A DNA stretch of 64,000 nucleotides from Polydactylus sextarius (GCA_016801845.1 CM028907.1:19180098-19244097), one strand, 5' to 3'; positions 53,278 through 64,000 are shown, counted from the stretch's first letter. Notes: generated by a model not told the origin, from the sequence alone. Program-made: numbers and translations.

Positions 53278-53759
53278 GGTGACTGTATGGGTCAGAGACA
53301 AGAGAAAAGGACAAAAACCATAAATGTAAGCATGTTATCGACATTGTTACTACAAAAGCTTGATGCTGCAAGTAAGAGTAAGTAAGATTGTCAGTGACAG
53401 GCTTAAATGTTTTGCAATGAACATGTAGATTATATACAACAATAGTAGCTTGAACTCATGGTCCCCCTGGAGCAGTGCTTTACATCAATGGCAAACTAAT
53501 CAGCATAATATATGAAAATATAAAGATTGATTTGATTTGTGGGAGTCCACTTCATTTATAAGCAACTATAAAGCAATGATCGTTGAATGTGGTCATTCAG
53601 CGGTAGAATAACACAACACTTAAAAACATCATAGGTCAAACCATCATCATGCAACCCAATTATTTCTATAACATTCAAATGAAATGAAAACAAATGTGTA
53701 TTTTATCATTGTGGGTGATACAAATAAAACTGAACTGGATTGGACTGAACCCCATGTAA

Positions 53760-54142
53760 TAGTTTGGCAGAGGCAGTTTACCTCTGCCAAACTAACGGTT
53801 TTGCAGTTATTTCAGGTCACAGCACAGTGCGGTACAGATTCAGTGAGGACTGTCGCACATCTGCTGCATCTACAATACATCAAAAGTGTTAAATGTGGTG
53901 TAGTACCACTGAGAATATGGAAAAAGTGTGTATAGGGCAATGCAGTTCTGCACAGTACAGTTTAATAACAATAAATAAATATTCGTCCTGGAAACAAGAG
54001 CTCTCCAACCCATATCTAACATTATACAGCTGAAACTGTTCCTTTATGTGGGATGATTTGAATTGAGTTAAACTTCATTGTCAGGCAGACTTGATAGACG
54101 GAATCAAAACATCACTGTACTGTGTGTACAGTGATGTTTTGA
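53760..54142. repeat. Two perfect short hairpins
   Basis: 53760-53794: a 14-bp perfect stem (arm AGTTTGGCAGAGG plus a flanking T-A pair) with a 7-base loop. 54104-54142: a 17-bp perfect stem (arm TCAAAACATCACTGTAC) with the 5-base loop TGTGT. Both lie upstream (minus-strand sense) of the ptprcap-like exon. Origin unknown; they may be ends of small non-autonomous transposons. Confidence 0.9.
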
Positions 54143-55985
54143 CTTGTACACAGAATATAAGGTACAATAACTGATTATGAAATGTATTAATAGTTGCAGA
54201 AATATAATTCTCTTAAGATGGAATAATGTAACCTGTAGTTTTTCTGTCATTATTTATTAATTGACATGCAAGTGGTAAAGAAAATGATAAAAACAGCAAA
54301 TGAACTAAAACAGTTTAGGTCTTAAAACCTAGGTCTTAAGTCCTCGGGCAAGACCAGAACCATAAATTGGAATATGTAGGTCCTGATGCAGTCAATATTT
54401 TATTATTATTATTTTTTATTATCTATAAATAATTTAATAAAATAAAGTAAGGTAAATAAGGTAGATACTATTCTGGTATTCACAGTATTTTTTTATTAAA
54501 AATTAAAAAAAATAAAATATTTAACCATAAAGCTTAAAACAGATATTTTCTGTAATTAAAATATAATTTTCAAGCTGTACTTTCTCCAGTACTTTTTTAT
54601 ACAAAATGATTTGTAGTGAACCTGGAGTTTTTCTCTGTTGGGTAACACAATGTGTTCACACGTGATAAAACACTTATTATCGAAGAACAGTCATTTACAT
54701 TTACATTTGTGTCTGATAAAAAATGTTCATGGACTCTTAGAGAAACTTTCGTGACATGATGAGTAAGAGCAAAAGTATAAAGAGAACACAAGGAGGAAAT
54801 ACACAAAGACACAGACACATATATACACCAAGGCCATCAGGATGTGGTTGTTCTGTGAGCTTCACATTTCTCTATAGCACAACAGGAAATCAAGTTTTGC
54901 AGCTCCCTACTCCTCTGCATTTAAACCAACTGCCAGTTGGTACTCACTAAACCACAGGTGGAAAAGCATTGCATGCTCACCCACCACTATGAACACTTAT
55001 GGTTAGAGTTAAGAAAGTTGTGTTTTTAACGTTTTCTCAACCTGAGTTACTGAGTGTGCAAATTAGTGCTAAAATACATGTTTGATATGTCTAAATGATA
55101 TAATAGTGTTGCCATGAAAACACAAGTCTAAAACTGTTGAATGGTGTCATCTTTGTGTTTGATGTGTTCTTCATACATTCATTTCAACATGAACGTAAAG
55201 AATTTATAAAGTTTTCAATGACTTATTTACCTTAAGTGATATTCTACACATCAGTAAAATTGTGAACTTTATTCCACATGTCTGATTTTATTCTATTTAT
55301 CTATTTTTAGTTCTGTCTGCACATTAACACGTGAAAAAGCACGTGAACTCGATCTCAGAGGGCTCCATAAATCACACACAAGTTTAAGAAAGATGATAAA
55401 GATTCTTTGCAGAGCTTATGGGTGGGGGTGTTAACAAGTTGACCAGACAGGATGTTTAGTTTACAGGAGTAATGGAAAACAGAGAAGAAGTCGATGGATT
55501 CAAGTGGCAGATAAAGGAGATGAGTGAAGTCAAGGCATTAACATCATCGGCAAAGAAACAAACAGATAGACTTCAGTTTATGTTAAATCTTTTTAAAAAG
55601 AAAAAAAAAAAAGAAAAAGAAAGTGTTTACTTACTCGCTGAAGTGATCATTCAGTCAAGTGAGGAGAATTCAGTGAAGCAAGAGAGAATAAAGCACAAAA
55701 GATGAAGCTGTGGCCGAGGATGTGAAGAGAGTGTTAGAAAAGTCAAAAAAGAAGGTGCTGGGCGAAAGAAGCGTAGGCGGGGGCACAGTCAGAAAACATG
55801 TGGGAAGGTTTCGGTATCTTCACCTCATCTCAAAACCAGGTTCATGGGGCTTTTTATTTTCTATTCATCTCACAATGATTCGGCTTTTTATAGGTCGAAA
55901 TTGGTCTTGAACTGTTTTAGGTGTTTATTTTACGCATTACAACAAAGTTACAACAGTAGAAGGAACTTGTTTCAAGTAGATCGAT

Positions 55986-56149
<164 letters not shown>

Positions 56150-57439
56150 TTACACCCCAGGCTGGCCCTGTTCCCAGGAGACTCAGTGTAGTCAGCTCTG
56201 ATAAAGAAATAGTCCCTGCCCGACACACAAGAGGGTTGTTACAGGAAATCCGACAACCATTTCTAATCATACTAATTCTTTTATTGGCTGTATGCCGGAA
56301 TAAGGCCAAATTTTTGTTGTTGTTGTTTGTGTTGCGCCCTTTTTGATGCATGTTTTATGCCTGCTTATCAACTTGGATTATTGTGCCACTGCATCACCTC
56401 TAAATGTCACCAACAAACTGAAATCTGCACGGACCAGCTATGAAATGCAGAGGAATGTAAATTGTCACGTTCAGTTCACTTTTGATACATCAAACAAATG
56501 AGTTGACTGAATGAGTTTATGGTCTTTAAGTGACTATTGCTGGAGTTGTGCTAAGATGAAGCATCTCTATTTTAAAATTCATCATCATTTCTTTCATCTG
56601 ACTCCATCTGACACTGTAGAATGAGAGACAAGAGACACTGACACTGAGACAAGAGAGACAAGCAGTCCTGATGTCCTCCAGCCTTTTTTTATTTTATTTT
56701 TATTGGAAACAGCTTCAGCAGTTTGACTAAAATCCATACAAAGGAAATGCGTATGAAAACTGGAAGTATGAAGGTTGTTTGTCTGATGATATTCTATTTT
56801 CTTGTGTCAACAATGGACAGTGTCCACCACTGTCCACCACCTGTTCAGTGGCAAACAGCTGACAGACTCAATCTGAGACCAGCTGCTAAACATCAAGGAG
56901 CTTTTAGCAGCTACAGAGTCAGTGAGTCGAGGCTCCAAGTCAAGACCCAGCAGCTCAGAGACTGGGCCTCCTCTGTCAGTCACAGAGACACTGAGATCAG
57001 CAGAGCCACAGCTGTCAGCTGTGGTGCTTTGTCAGAGCAGGCTATAATATGATAAAGTTGTCAATTTTTGAAGGAGCAGATTGAACCTCACCTTGAGTCA
57101 ACAATCTGTGGCAATTTCCTTATTCAAAGTGAAACATTTTATGCAAAAGTCTGAGATTACTGACACCAGGGTTGGAGCAGTGTAATCTCAACAGTTACCT
57201 GAAATAATCGTAAAGTATAAGTATAAATATTTGGGAACATGATAAGACAGCATATTATCATGTTTGTGAAGGAGTTTTCCTTCTTTGGGTTTGGTATGGG
57301 TTGGGTTGGTTATTTCTTCTCCTTTTATTAGCATTTGATTTGTCTATTACTGTTGTTAAAGTAAATGGGTGAAGTAAGCCCATTACTAAGCTGATGTATT
57401 TATCATGATATAGTTAGATATTATGTTTATATTATATCT

Positions 57440-57530
57440 TACTGTATGCCACAAAGCTGAGAGCTGCTGAACAAAATTTTGTTGTGCCTTGCATAATGAC
57501 AATAAAGATTCTTGATTCTTGATGTAATCA
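57440..57530 (+). mobile_element. Retrotransposon 3'-tail-like fragment
   Basis: Contains TTTTGTTGTGCCTTGCATAA and then ATGACAATAAAGATTCTTGA followed by a short direct repeat (TTCTTGATTCTTGATG). This is the pattern of the 3' ends of several fish LINE/SINE families. No coding part remains. Confidence 0.4.
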
Positions 57531-58623
57531 TGTGTTAAAGCAATATCATTACAGATACATATAATTTAAACAATAGAATTTCTTCATTGTAGAATCCATA
57601 ATTTGTTGTTTTTCCATAATTTCCTACATGTTTTCTCCTCTTTCACTTTCTAAACAATGAGGTGTTTTTGAAAATAGTAAATGATTAATGGAGCTGGATA
57701 TTATTTTCCAGAAGGAAGTTTATTCTTCTGTTGAACTTGAAATCATATTTGTTTCCTTGACTGACTCACCTTCATTACATTCAGGGGAGTGTTGTCTGCT
57801 GTTAGTTCCGTGTCTCATCAAGGTCTTGGTGGTGAGTAGTAGTGTCAGTGGTAGAGAATTTGTCAAACGTCAAACATCTGTCAAGATTTTTTACACCTGG
57901 TTTCAAATAAGCATCCAGAGCACTGTAGTTTGGTGTCAGCATAACTGAAGTGTGCTCCATTTTGTTTTTGATGAAATGAGAAAAAAAGTTGTTACAGCCC
58001 CCTGCCTTAAGCCTTTAATACAGTTAAAGTAGAGGGAAAGAAGAAAACATGGTGGCACCCCGCAACAGAGGGGAGCGTCTTATGATGAAAAATAGAAAAA
58101 CTCTTGTCAGACAAATAGGAGCTCAATTAAACTCTGAACTATGTAACTTTAAACCCCTGAAAAATCAATTTCAAGAGTTTAATGTTATGTAGTTCCGAGT
58201 CTAATCACTGTATTGATGTACTGAATACTAATAAGAAATGTGATACAACACCAGGACCCCACTAAAACTTTTCTTTTCACATCTATTGAATCTTATTCTT
58301 TGTAATTTTTGTGCATCATTCCTGAACAGTTTGTCCTAGTCATCCATCACAGCTCCTTGAGTTTGTGACATGAGTTTGTTTAAGTTTAAGATATGTTTTT
58401 CTACTAAAACAGTAGGTATGTACACTATCCATGGAACACTTGATGGGAAGTCCCACCACTGTTGACTCGTACAGTTTTATGGATGTTACTATTCGCTCAT
58501 TATAGTGGAATGTGTCAGGAAAACAGTCCGTCTTCCAGTAACGCAACTGATGCAGGAGGCAAAGTCCACAGCTTTTATCGTAAACTGTCAGGTGAAGTTG
58601 CTTACTCAATGAGGTTCTGCTTG

Positions 58624-58632
58624 TATATAAAG
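58624..58632 (+). promoter_or_regulatory. TATA box of the C-type lectin gene
   Basis: TATATAAAG about 30 bases before the likely start of a short noncoding exon (about 58655-58700). That exon ends in CTCTCT then GTAAGT and would splice to the acceptor at 58806, 20 bases before the ATG. This layout suits a highly expressed, tissue-specific secreted protein. Confidence 0.65.
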
Positions 58633-58825
58633 AGCAGAAAGCATCACTTACCACACACCTGAGGAACTCACATCTCTGGAACCTGACTTGGCTTCTCTCT
58701 GTAAGTCCTCTCATTTGTGATTGTTGATCTGTTACATATTTCATATGTTGTAGCATATGTTGTAGCTCTTCAACACTGTTTTCTTAATGTGAATCTCCTT
58801 CTCCAGATTTTCTTCAGTATTCATC

Positions 58826-60531
58826 ATGAAGACCCTGCTGATTCTTTCTGTTGTGCTTTGTGCTGCTGTGTCCATCCAGGCAGCAGCAGGTCAGTCATTG
58901 ATCCATAGAAATACTTTTTCAAAGCAGCTGTAAAATACTTTACATAATGCACTAAAACACGTTAAAATGGATGAAGACATATTTATCATGTCTTTGTAGT
59001 TTCATCCAATATTTAACACCACAGATCATATTTACACAGACACACACATACATATTCATGCAGCTCCTTTTACTCCTGTTACAGCTACTCTCCAACATAA
59101 TCTTTGTAATGATGGTTAACATCTGTGACAATTCAAGGGTTCAGTATTTCACATAAGAACACTTAGTCATATGGACTAAAGGAGTCCACCGTCTGATTAG
59201 TGAACAATCTGCTCCTCATCCTAAAACCCACTGTGTCTTTTACACATGTTGTATGTTTGTGTGTACACAGTCGTGTTGGGATGGAGTGTCTGCGGCAATA
59301 GGGTTTTGTGTTGAAATTAATGACACAGGCATTTGTGCATTCGCATTGAGAAACTGCCCCTGCCTTGTCCCATCTCTTGTTTCCTATAATTTTCTGTATA
59401 AGTTTCTCATTGTCTTTGTGAATCACTGCTAAAATGTCCCTTTACATATACAGAACTGACAATAGAAAGAGAACTGGTTTGAGCAGAGGGTGTGTCATGA
59501 TTGACAATACATACCTTGTGGTTTTGGGTTTCACAGTGATGGATGCCGACACTGCTGTTGATAACGTTGATGTCGCTGTTGCTACACCAGCCGTTTACCC
59601 TCAAGGTGAGAAAATCACAGAACACTCTTCAACAATAACACACAAGGCTGTTGCTGGATGCACAGAAAAACAACTTAAGAAAATGTATTTAGTTTTATTA
59701 ATCTAAAAGTTTTTTCATCATCATTTCAGCTCGTTCAAGTTTCTGCCTGAGTGGTTGGGATCATTACCGTGGGAGCTGCTACCTCTTGGTGAACAATCAT
59801 GATTCCTGGACAAACGCTGAGGTAATAACATTAATGTCATGCGAGAAGAAAAGGAAAGGTTTGAAGCTCTTTTAGTAAAATGAAACATAAATGCCCCCTA
59901 CTGTCATTCTGCAGAGGTACTGTGCTGACTTTGATGCTAGTCTGGCCTCAGCCCACAACATCTGGGAATACACTTACCTCCAGCGTATAGTCCGCACTGG
60001 TGGTCACACTTTTGCCTGGATTGGAGGTTACTACTTTCAGGTTTGTTTAAAACTTTCAAATGTTTTTATTATTAAGACTGCCTTGTCAACAGATTTCATC
60101 ACATTTGCCTAAAACATTGCAAGATTTATTACATTGCTTGCTAATCATTTTTTAAACTCAAGTTTTGACAGGGTTGGGTTTTTTTGAATCCAACTCAGAC
60201 AATTACCCCCTAAATCAAGTCCTTGCAAAGTCTTACCATAGATAATTGGTTTATAGAAATAGTTTAAAGTTCGTGTTTGGGGATTTTTTTCTGTTAGAAT
60301 TACGGTATTTATATTCACACAAAAGCCCTTTAAACTAAAAGTTTACATGTCATTAATTTGGAAATGGGTATTTCCTCCAGAATGACTGGAGATGGGAGGA
60401 TGGCTCAAAGTTTGACTACCAAAACTGGGAGACAAACGCCTCCACTGACATTTACCAGTGTCTTCAGGTCAACTCCCAAGGTAAGAACAGAAAACACAAT
60501 TGGGTTTCTTTCAGTCATTGTACTTATACAC

Positions 60532-60626
<95 letters not shown>

Positions 60627-60709
60627 CTTTTGCAGAAACCAAAGGCTGGTCCAACCACGGCTGCAGCATGCGCTTCCCATCTGTGTGTCAGATGAGGACA
60701 ATCTGCTGA
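58826..60709 (+). CDS. Secreted C-type lectin (ladderlectin / type II antifreeze-like family), complete, 6 coding exons, 174 aa
   Basis: Small secreted lectin with one C-type lectin domain; relatives are plasma, mucus or skin proteins that bind microbial sugars or, in some fish, ice. Coding exons, phase-checked: 58826-58889, 59537-59605, 59730-59821, 59915-60040, 60381-60480, 60636-60709 (525 nt). Signal peptide about 1-20 (MKTLLILSVVLCAAVSIQAA). An acidic spacer follows (22-44, with DADTAVDNVDVAVA). The CTLD covers about 50-168 with Cys pairs expected C50-C61, C78-C168, C144-C160; an extra C174 is the last residue. WIGG (110-113) and NIWEYTYLQ are typical. The Ca/sugar site looks altered: the EPN/QPD position reads ETN (134-136) and the WND position reads WSN (155-157). 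A sequon NAS starts at N136. Ligand not predictable. The final intron is mostly a GAT repeat. Poly(A) signal at 60806. Confidence 0.9.
60533..60625. repeat. (GAT)31 trinucleotide repeat in the last lectin intron
   Basis: Thirty-one GAT units without interruption fill most of the 155-base intron 60481-60635. Only CTTTTGCAG separates the repeat from the final exon. The poly-Asp frame over it is in frame with the last exon, but the splice sites put it in an intron. Confidence 0.97.
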
Positions 60710-60805
60710 GTCACTGCAGCTGCTGACGATAATGAATCTACTGTTTCTGTTCTGAAAAAAACATGCACTGTCATCACGTATTTCAAATTGTATCTGTTTT
60801 CTATG

Positions 60806-60811
60806 AATAAA
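60806..60811 (+). terminator. Poly(A) signal of the C-type lectin gene
   Basis: AATAAA, 97 bases after the stop codon, followed by a T-rich stretch. This gives a short 3' UTR. Confidence 0.7.
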
Positions 60812-61186
60812 AAAGAAAAAATTGTGAAATATAAGTGAAATGTTTTATTTCTTATTTCTGGACATTTAATTACTAATATTACTAGAAGTGGTTGTAGTGA
60901 TCTGTGCAGATTGATCATTGAGTAAAATGAACTCTGTAGGATCAAACTATTGTATTGTAACGTTGAAACTTTTGAATAAAGGTCACCACATTCAGCCAAG
61001 TCATTCCTTCACATCAACAGTTCCATGTGTAACTGAGCCTGTGGATTATCTCATAGCAGTGGTGGACTGTGCAATTCTCAAGGTGTGCTTCCTTAAAATA
61101 ATCTACATTTTAAAAGTGGCATTTGCAGGTATACAGCTGTTCACACCATTTGGTTCTACAAGAGAGGGAGACAGACATATTGAATT

Positions 61187-61257
61187 TCCCTGACCAGGAT
61201 GCAAACCTGGACTGCTGGTTTCAGAGCACATGTACTTACCAGCTGAGCTAATTGGAA
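61187..61257 (-). pseudogene. tRNA-like relic (Phe-type anticodon loop), possibly SINE head
   Basis: On the minus strand the order TAGCTCAGCTGGTAA (D-arm/box A), CTGAAAC (anticodon loop with GAA) and CCAGGTTTGCATCCTGG (perfect 5-bp T-arm/box B) matches a tRNA. The D-stem (GCTC with GTAC) is broken and only about 4 of 7 acceptor pairs form, so it should not be functional. It is either a tRNA-Phe pseudogene or the start of a tRNA-derived SINE. Confidence 0.5.
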
Positions 61258-63479
61258 CAGTGTAGTATGTTGATTTTATTGTCAGCACACCTCTCTGTCA
61301 GTCATTGTGGGTTGGAAAAAACGAAATGAAATTTTAATCAAATAATCAAATCTTTTGCACACATCTGCTCGCAATGACTGGTTTACCCTCTGACCATCCA
61401 ATCACACGGCTTCAAAATGCTGACCTTATCGTAGGCCTGCTGGATAGCCCTGCTGACCCCAACTCAAAATCTGACTGGTTAAAGCAACAGTTTCAATGGC
61501 GTTCTTTTACCCTGGCAACACAACATTGCTGAAATATGATTTGATAATTTAAACATACACTAATGGAAGCAGCACAACCATGTAGCTGGTTACAGCTAGT
61601 GAAAGATCAGAAAGGAGAATTCTCACAGCTTTTGTCAAGTAATTACATTCCACAATTAATACACTTGTTAGAAAGTCACAGTTAATTATACCTGGTCTCA
61701 TTCAATAGTGGTTAGTACAACACTAACTAATTTCCTCTTCCCAGAGAAAGTCTAGTCATTCAGACCTACAGACTGCAACAATCTGCATCAGGGTCAGAGC
61801 TCATGGCTGTTACAGTGTAGCATATTCTTCTTCTTAATACAAATACAAAGAAGTTTATTTATCCCTGAAGGCCATTTCAGTTTCACAGTCCACTGATTAC
61901 ATGTACACATACAATGGGACCTAACTCTGAGGGAGTTTTACATCACATCTGTCAGATGTGATAACACTGTGCAGAAGAGCATAATTGTGATGGCTCTCTA
62001 TTCAAACTTAGAGTATGATCACAATAAAGTGGTGGAATGTGCTAAGTTTTCTTCTATCTCAGCCCTATAAACAGAGCTTTTCTAAAAAGATGGATTCCTG
62101 TATCCCAGAAGATGTAAATATCCCATCTGCATGTCCCTACAAGCTTCAGTTTCACTGGGACATTGTTTGTGTCTATGGAATATGCATGTGCAGATGATTA
62201 GACAGGGAAGAGGTCTTGCGAGGTTGATGTGAGTGCTGACAGTAATTAATTTATCTCACAGCATGTAGACACTCAGTAAAGATTGTAATGATATTTGACT
62301 CGCCATGTTGTCGCCCCCTGCAGGATCTATACAAGTTTAAACTGGTTGTAGTTTACAGAACATTTGAAGGCAGTGTGTTGAATTGGTATTCGAAAGAGAG
62401 GAATGAAGAAGGAATGAGAAAGTGATTTTTCTCTAAAAGCTGCATGTTATAATGTGGCGGAGTCTAACCACTGCCTTTACTGATGCTCAGTTTCATCTGT
62501 ATACAATCACAAGTTATAAATATGATTTATAAAGCCATAACAATTCTCTATCAGAGAAACAGAGATAAGTATAAGGTACAAGTAGGACACACTGTTGTTT
62601 CCTGGTTGAGTCGTATTTATGAGCTCCATGTTGTGGAGAGTTGGGAGGAGCAGAGGGCTGACCTCCAACTGAAGAAGAAACAATAGATCATTGTTGCACA
62701 GAGAAAGAAAATGCAAAATAAAGATAAGCCCATGGCTTCCAGTAAAATACTTTCACTCTTTAACTGCGATGTCTACCAAGTTGAATATAGAACCAGGTTT
62801 AAACCATTGTCGGGTCTTCAGGAGAAGATTGAGTTTCTGATAGAGAACAGAAAAAAAAATCTGTTCTTTGCTTGAAAATTCACCTTTTGGAAAAGTCACC
62901 AAGATTATTTTACTCTTAAGTGTGTAACATTGATAAATCAAAAAAAAAAAAAAACAACTTCGCATATCAGTGAAATTACCTAATTCCTAATTACCTAATT
63001 TTTCCCACATGGTGGCAGCATTGAGACAGCAGGAGGAAAAAGTCAACATCAGATGATTGCTGAGGTTCATTTTTAATCAAATATTTGTTAAGTTTGAGAA
63101 ATGAGTTCACATTATTTCAATATTAAAGTTCACAGTGACATAGCAGTTTCCTTTTCATGGCTCACATGATCTCCCAATGCAGCAGACTCACATGAGCCAC
63201 AAAGTCAGATAACAGAGTTTTGGGTAAAACTGCTGTTAATTAAGGCGTGAAGGAGCATGAACATGACACTCAGCTGATCAAACGTCCTGTGTGACGTGCT
63301 GCAATTACCTCACAATTCACATGTCTCTGTATCAGCCCTTCACATCACACGACGTCACTCTGACGGAACAATCACTACTGTCATTGTTCAACCTTCATAC
63401 AAGACGTCAAGATTGAATGTTGTGTGTTAATGGTTCTATAATGCAGTGATACATGATGTGTGTGTGTTGATAAGTAAAC
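61258..63479. other. Intergenic region between lectin and GST theta
   Basis: No gene recognised. The 61850-61910 stretch (GTTTATTTATCCCTGAAGGC) resembles an inverted tail of a common fish retroelement. Remaining frames are short and have no recognisable domains. Confidence 0.4.
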
Positions 63480-63485
63480 TTTATT
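63480..63485 (-). terminator. Candidate poly(A) signal of the GST theta gene
   Basis: AATAAA on the minus strand about 165 bases after the stop codon at 63651, followed on that strand by CA-rich sequence. It is the first such hexamer after the stop. Confidence 0.5.
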
Positions 63486-63650
63486 TAAAAAGTCTGTATT
63501 AGTATGATTATAATCAGATTCTAGTAAGTGGTTAGTATATAAAGCGTATAAAGTATATGTGCTGTACTATAATATGTAGTAACGTGCCTGTACGAGTCTA
63601 CACAGGCTGGAATACAATGTGTAGAAGACCACAGCTGGTGTTTCACTTCT

Positions 63651-63848
63651 TCAAAAGAATAATTGGAGGATCTTCGGCTTGTAGACCTGCATCTTGCTTG
63701 AATCCATCAGCATTACTCTCTCCTGGGCTGCCATGATGGTCTGGTGGGTGTCATCAAAGAGCTCCTTACCGATGGCAGCCTGGACTCTATCTCGCCATGC
63801 GCTCAGCTTGGGTCTCCCCTCAAACACATCCAGGCCACAACCAAGAGG
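63651..63848 (-). CDS. Glutathione S-transferase theta, last exon only (partial at window edge)
   Basis: Theta-class GSTs conjugate glutathione to small electrophiles in the cytosol. Only the final 65 codons are visible. The exon begins after the acceptor CACCGACAG at 63849 in phase 0 and runs PLGCGLDVFEGRPKLSAW, RDRVQAAIGKELFDDTHQ, TIMAAQERV, then SSKMQVYKPKIL and LQLFF before the stop. VFEGRPKL followed by WR.RV.AAIG is the C-terminal helix region of theta-class GST. Upstream exons, including the catalytic Ser region, must lie to the right of the window. The open frame continues leftward of the acceptor in the minus sense, but those residues do not fit the family. Which theta paralog it is (gstt1a, gstt1b or other) cannot be decided from this exon. 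Confidence 0.85.
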   Translation of the reverse strand, partial: PLGCGLDVFEGRPKLSAWRDRVQAAIGKELFDDTHQTIMAAQERVMLMDSSKMQVYKPKILQLFF

Positions 63849-64000
63849 CTGTCGGTGGGACATAGAAGAAGACTGACTGTATAACAGTTTCATTTACGTT
63901 AAACTGACACTGCAATCTCAAACAACAAACTGAGGAAACTCTCAGGCTGAACTGTCTCAAATGCATTGAAACAAACAAAGTCATGTAAAACCTTCTCCAG

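Noticed and set aside
53278..53301. Upstream ATG extending the ptprcap-like frame by 8 codons
   Set aside because: A pyrimidine tract and ACAG acceptor fall between it and the ATG at 53277. The downstream ATG also gives a cleaner signal peptide and Kozak context.
55472..55910. Two consecutive Lys-rich open frames starting with ATG
   Set aside because: No recognisable domain, an A-rich low-complexity core, and a stop between them. Composition alone can explain the open frames.
56723..57052. 109-codon frame with a signal-peptide-like segment (MKVVCLMIFYFLVS)
   Set aside because: Nothing after the hydrophobic stretch resembles a known family and there is no promoter or splice context. It is worth a protein search but not supportable as a gene.
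60405..60701. Poly-His frame on the minus strand of the lectin gene
   Set aside because: It is the complement of the GAT repeat plus antisense of real exons.

Overview
This window reads as teleost fish nuclear DNA. Genes are split into many short exons by GT-AG introns, intergenic DNA is AT-rich and full of microsatellites (GT, GATA, GAT), and the dispersed repeats (Ty3/gypsy, L2-like LINE, mariner, tRNA-related repeats) are fish-type. I rebuilt exon structures by hand, checking splice sites and reading phase at each junction; assignments come from remembered family sequences, not from a search.

Layout. 1-13.6 kb is gene-poor: a decayed Ty3/gypsy element (1.5-3.8 kb), an L2-like reverse-transcriptase fragment (6.2-7.2 kb, minus) and a GT microsatellite. 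14.2-22.1 kb (minus) holds a complete 15-exon p70 S6 kinase gene, best matched to rps6kb2 (470 aa), with a mariner fold-back element in intron 14 and a LINE in intron 10. 24.6-26.8 kb holds a broken immunoglobulin V-set receptor gene. 27.3-27.5 kb is a GATA/GACA satellite. 29.5-46.3 kb (plus) holds a complete Deltex E3 ligase gene, dtx4 (751 aa, 11 coding exons), with 5' noncoding exons near 28-29 kb, a long 3' UTR to about 49.5 kb and one GC-AG intron inside the RING. 52.4-53.3 kb (minus) encodes a mucin-like type I membrane protein with an acidic tail; its C-terminus and its closeness to the S6 kinase suggest ptprcap (CD45-associated protein). 58.6-60.8 kb (plus) is a complete secreted C-type lectin gene of the ladderlectin/type II antifreeze-like group (174 aa). 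At the right edge (minus) is the last exon of a theta-class glutathione S-transferase.

The genes are not an operon. The S6 kinase acts in mTORC1 translation control and Deltex in Notch/ubiquitin signalling; the ptprcap-like protein, V-set relic and lectin are immune-type. I did not find a convincing new biological system. The points most worth checking are the ptprcap assignment with its enlarged mucin-like ectodomain, the GC-AG intron of dtx4, the transposons lodged close to exons of the S6 kinase gene, the lectin's repeat-based splice acceptor, and two perfect hairpins near 54 kb.
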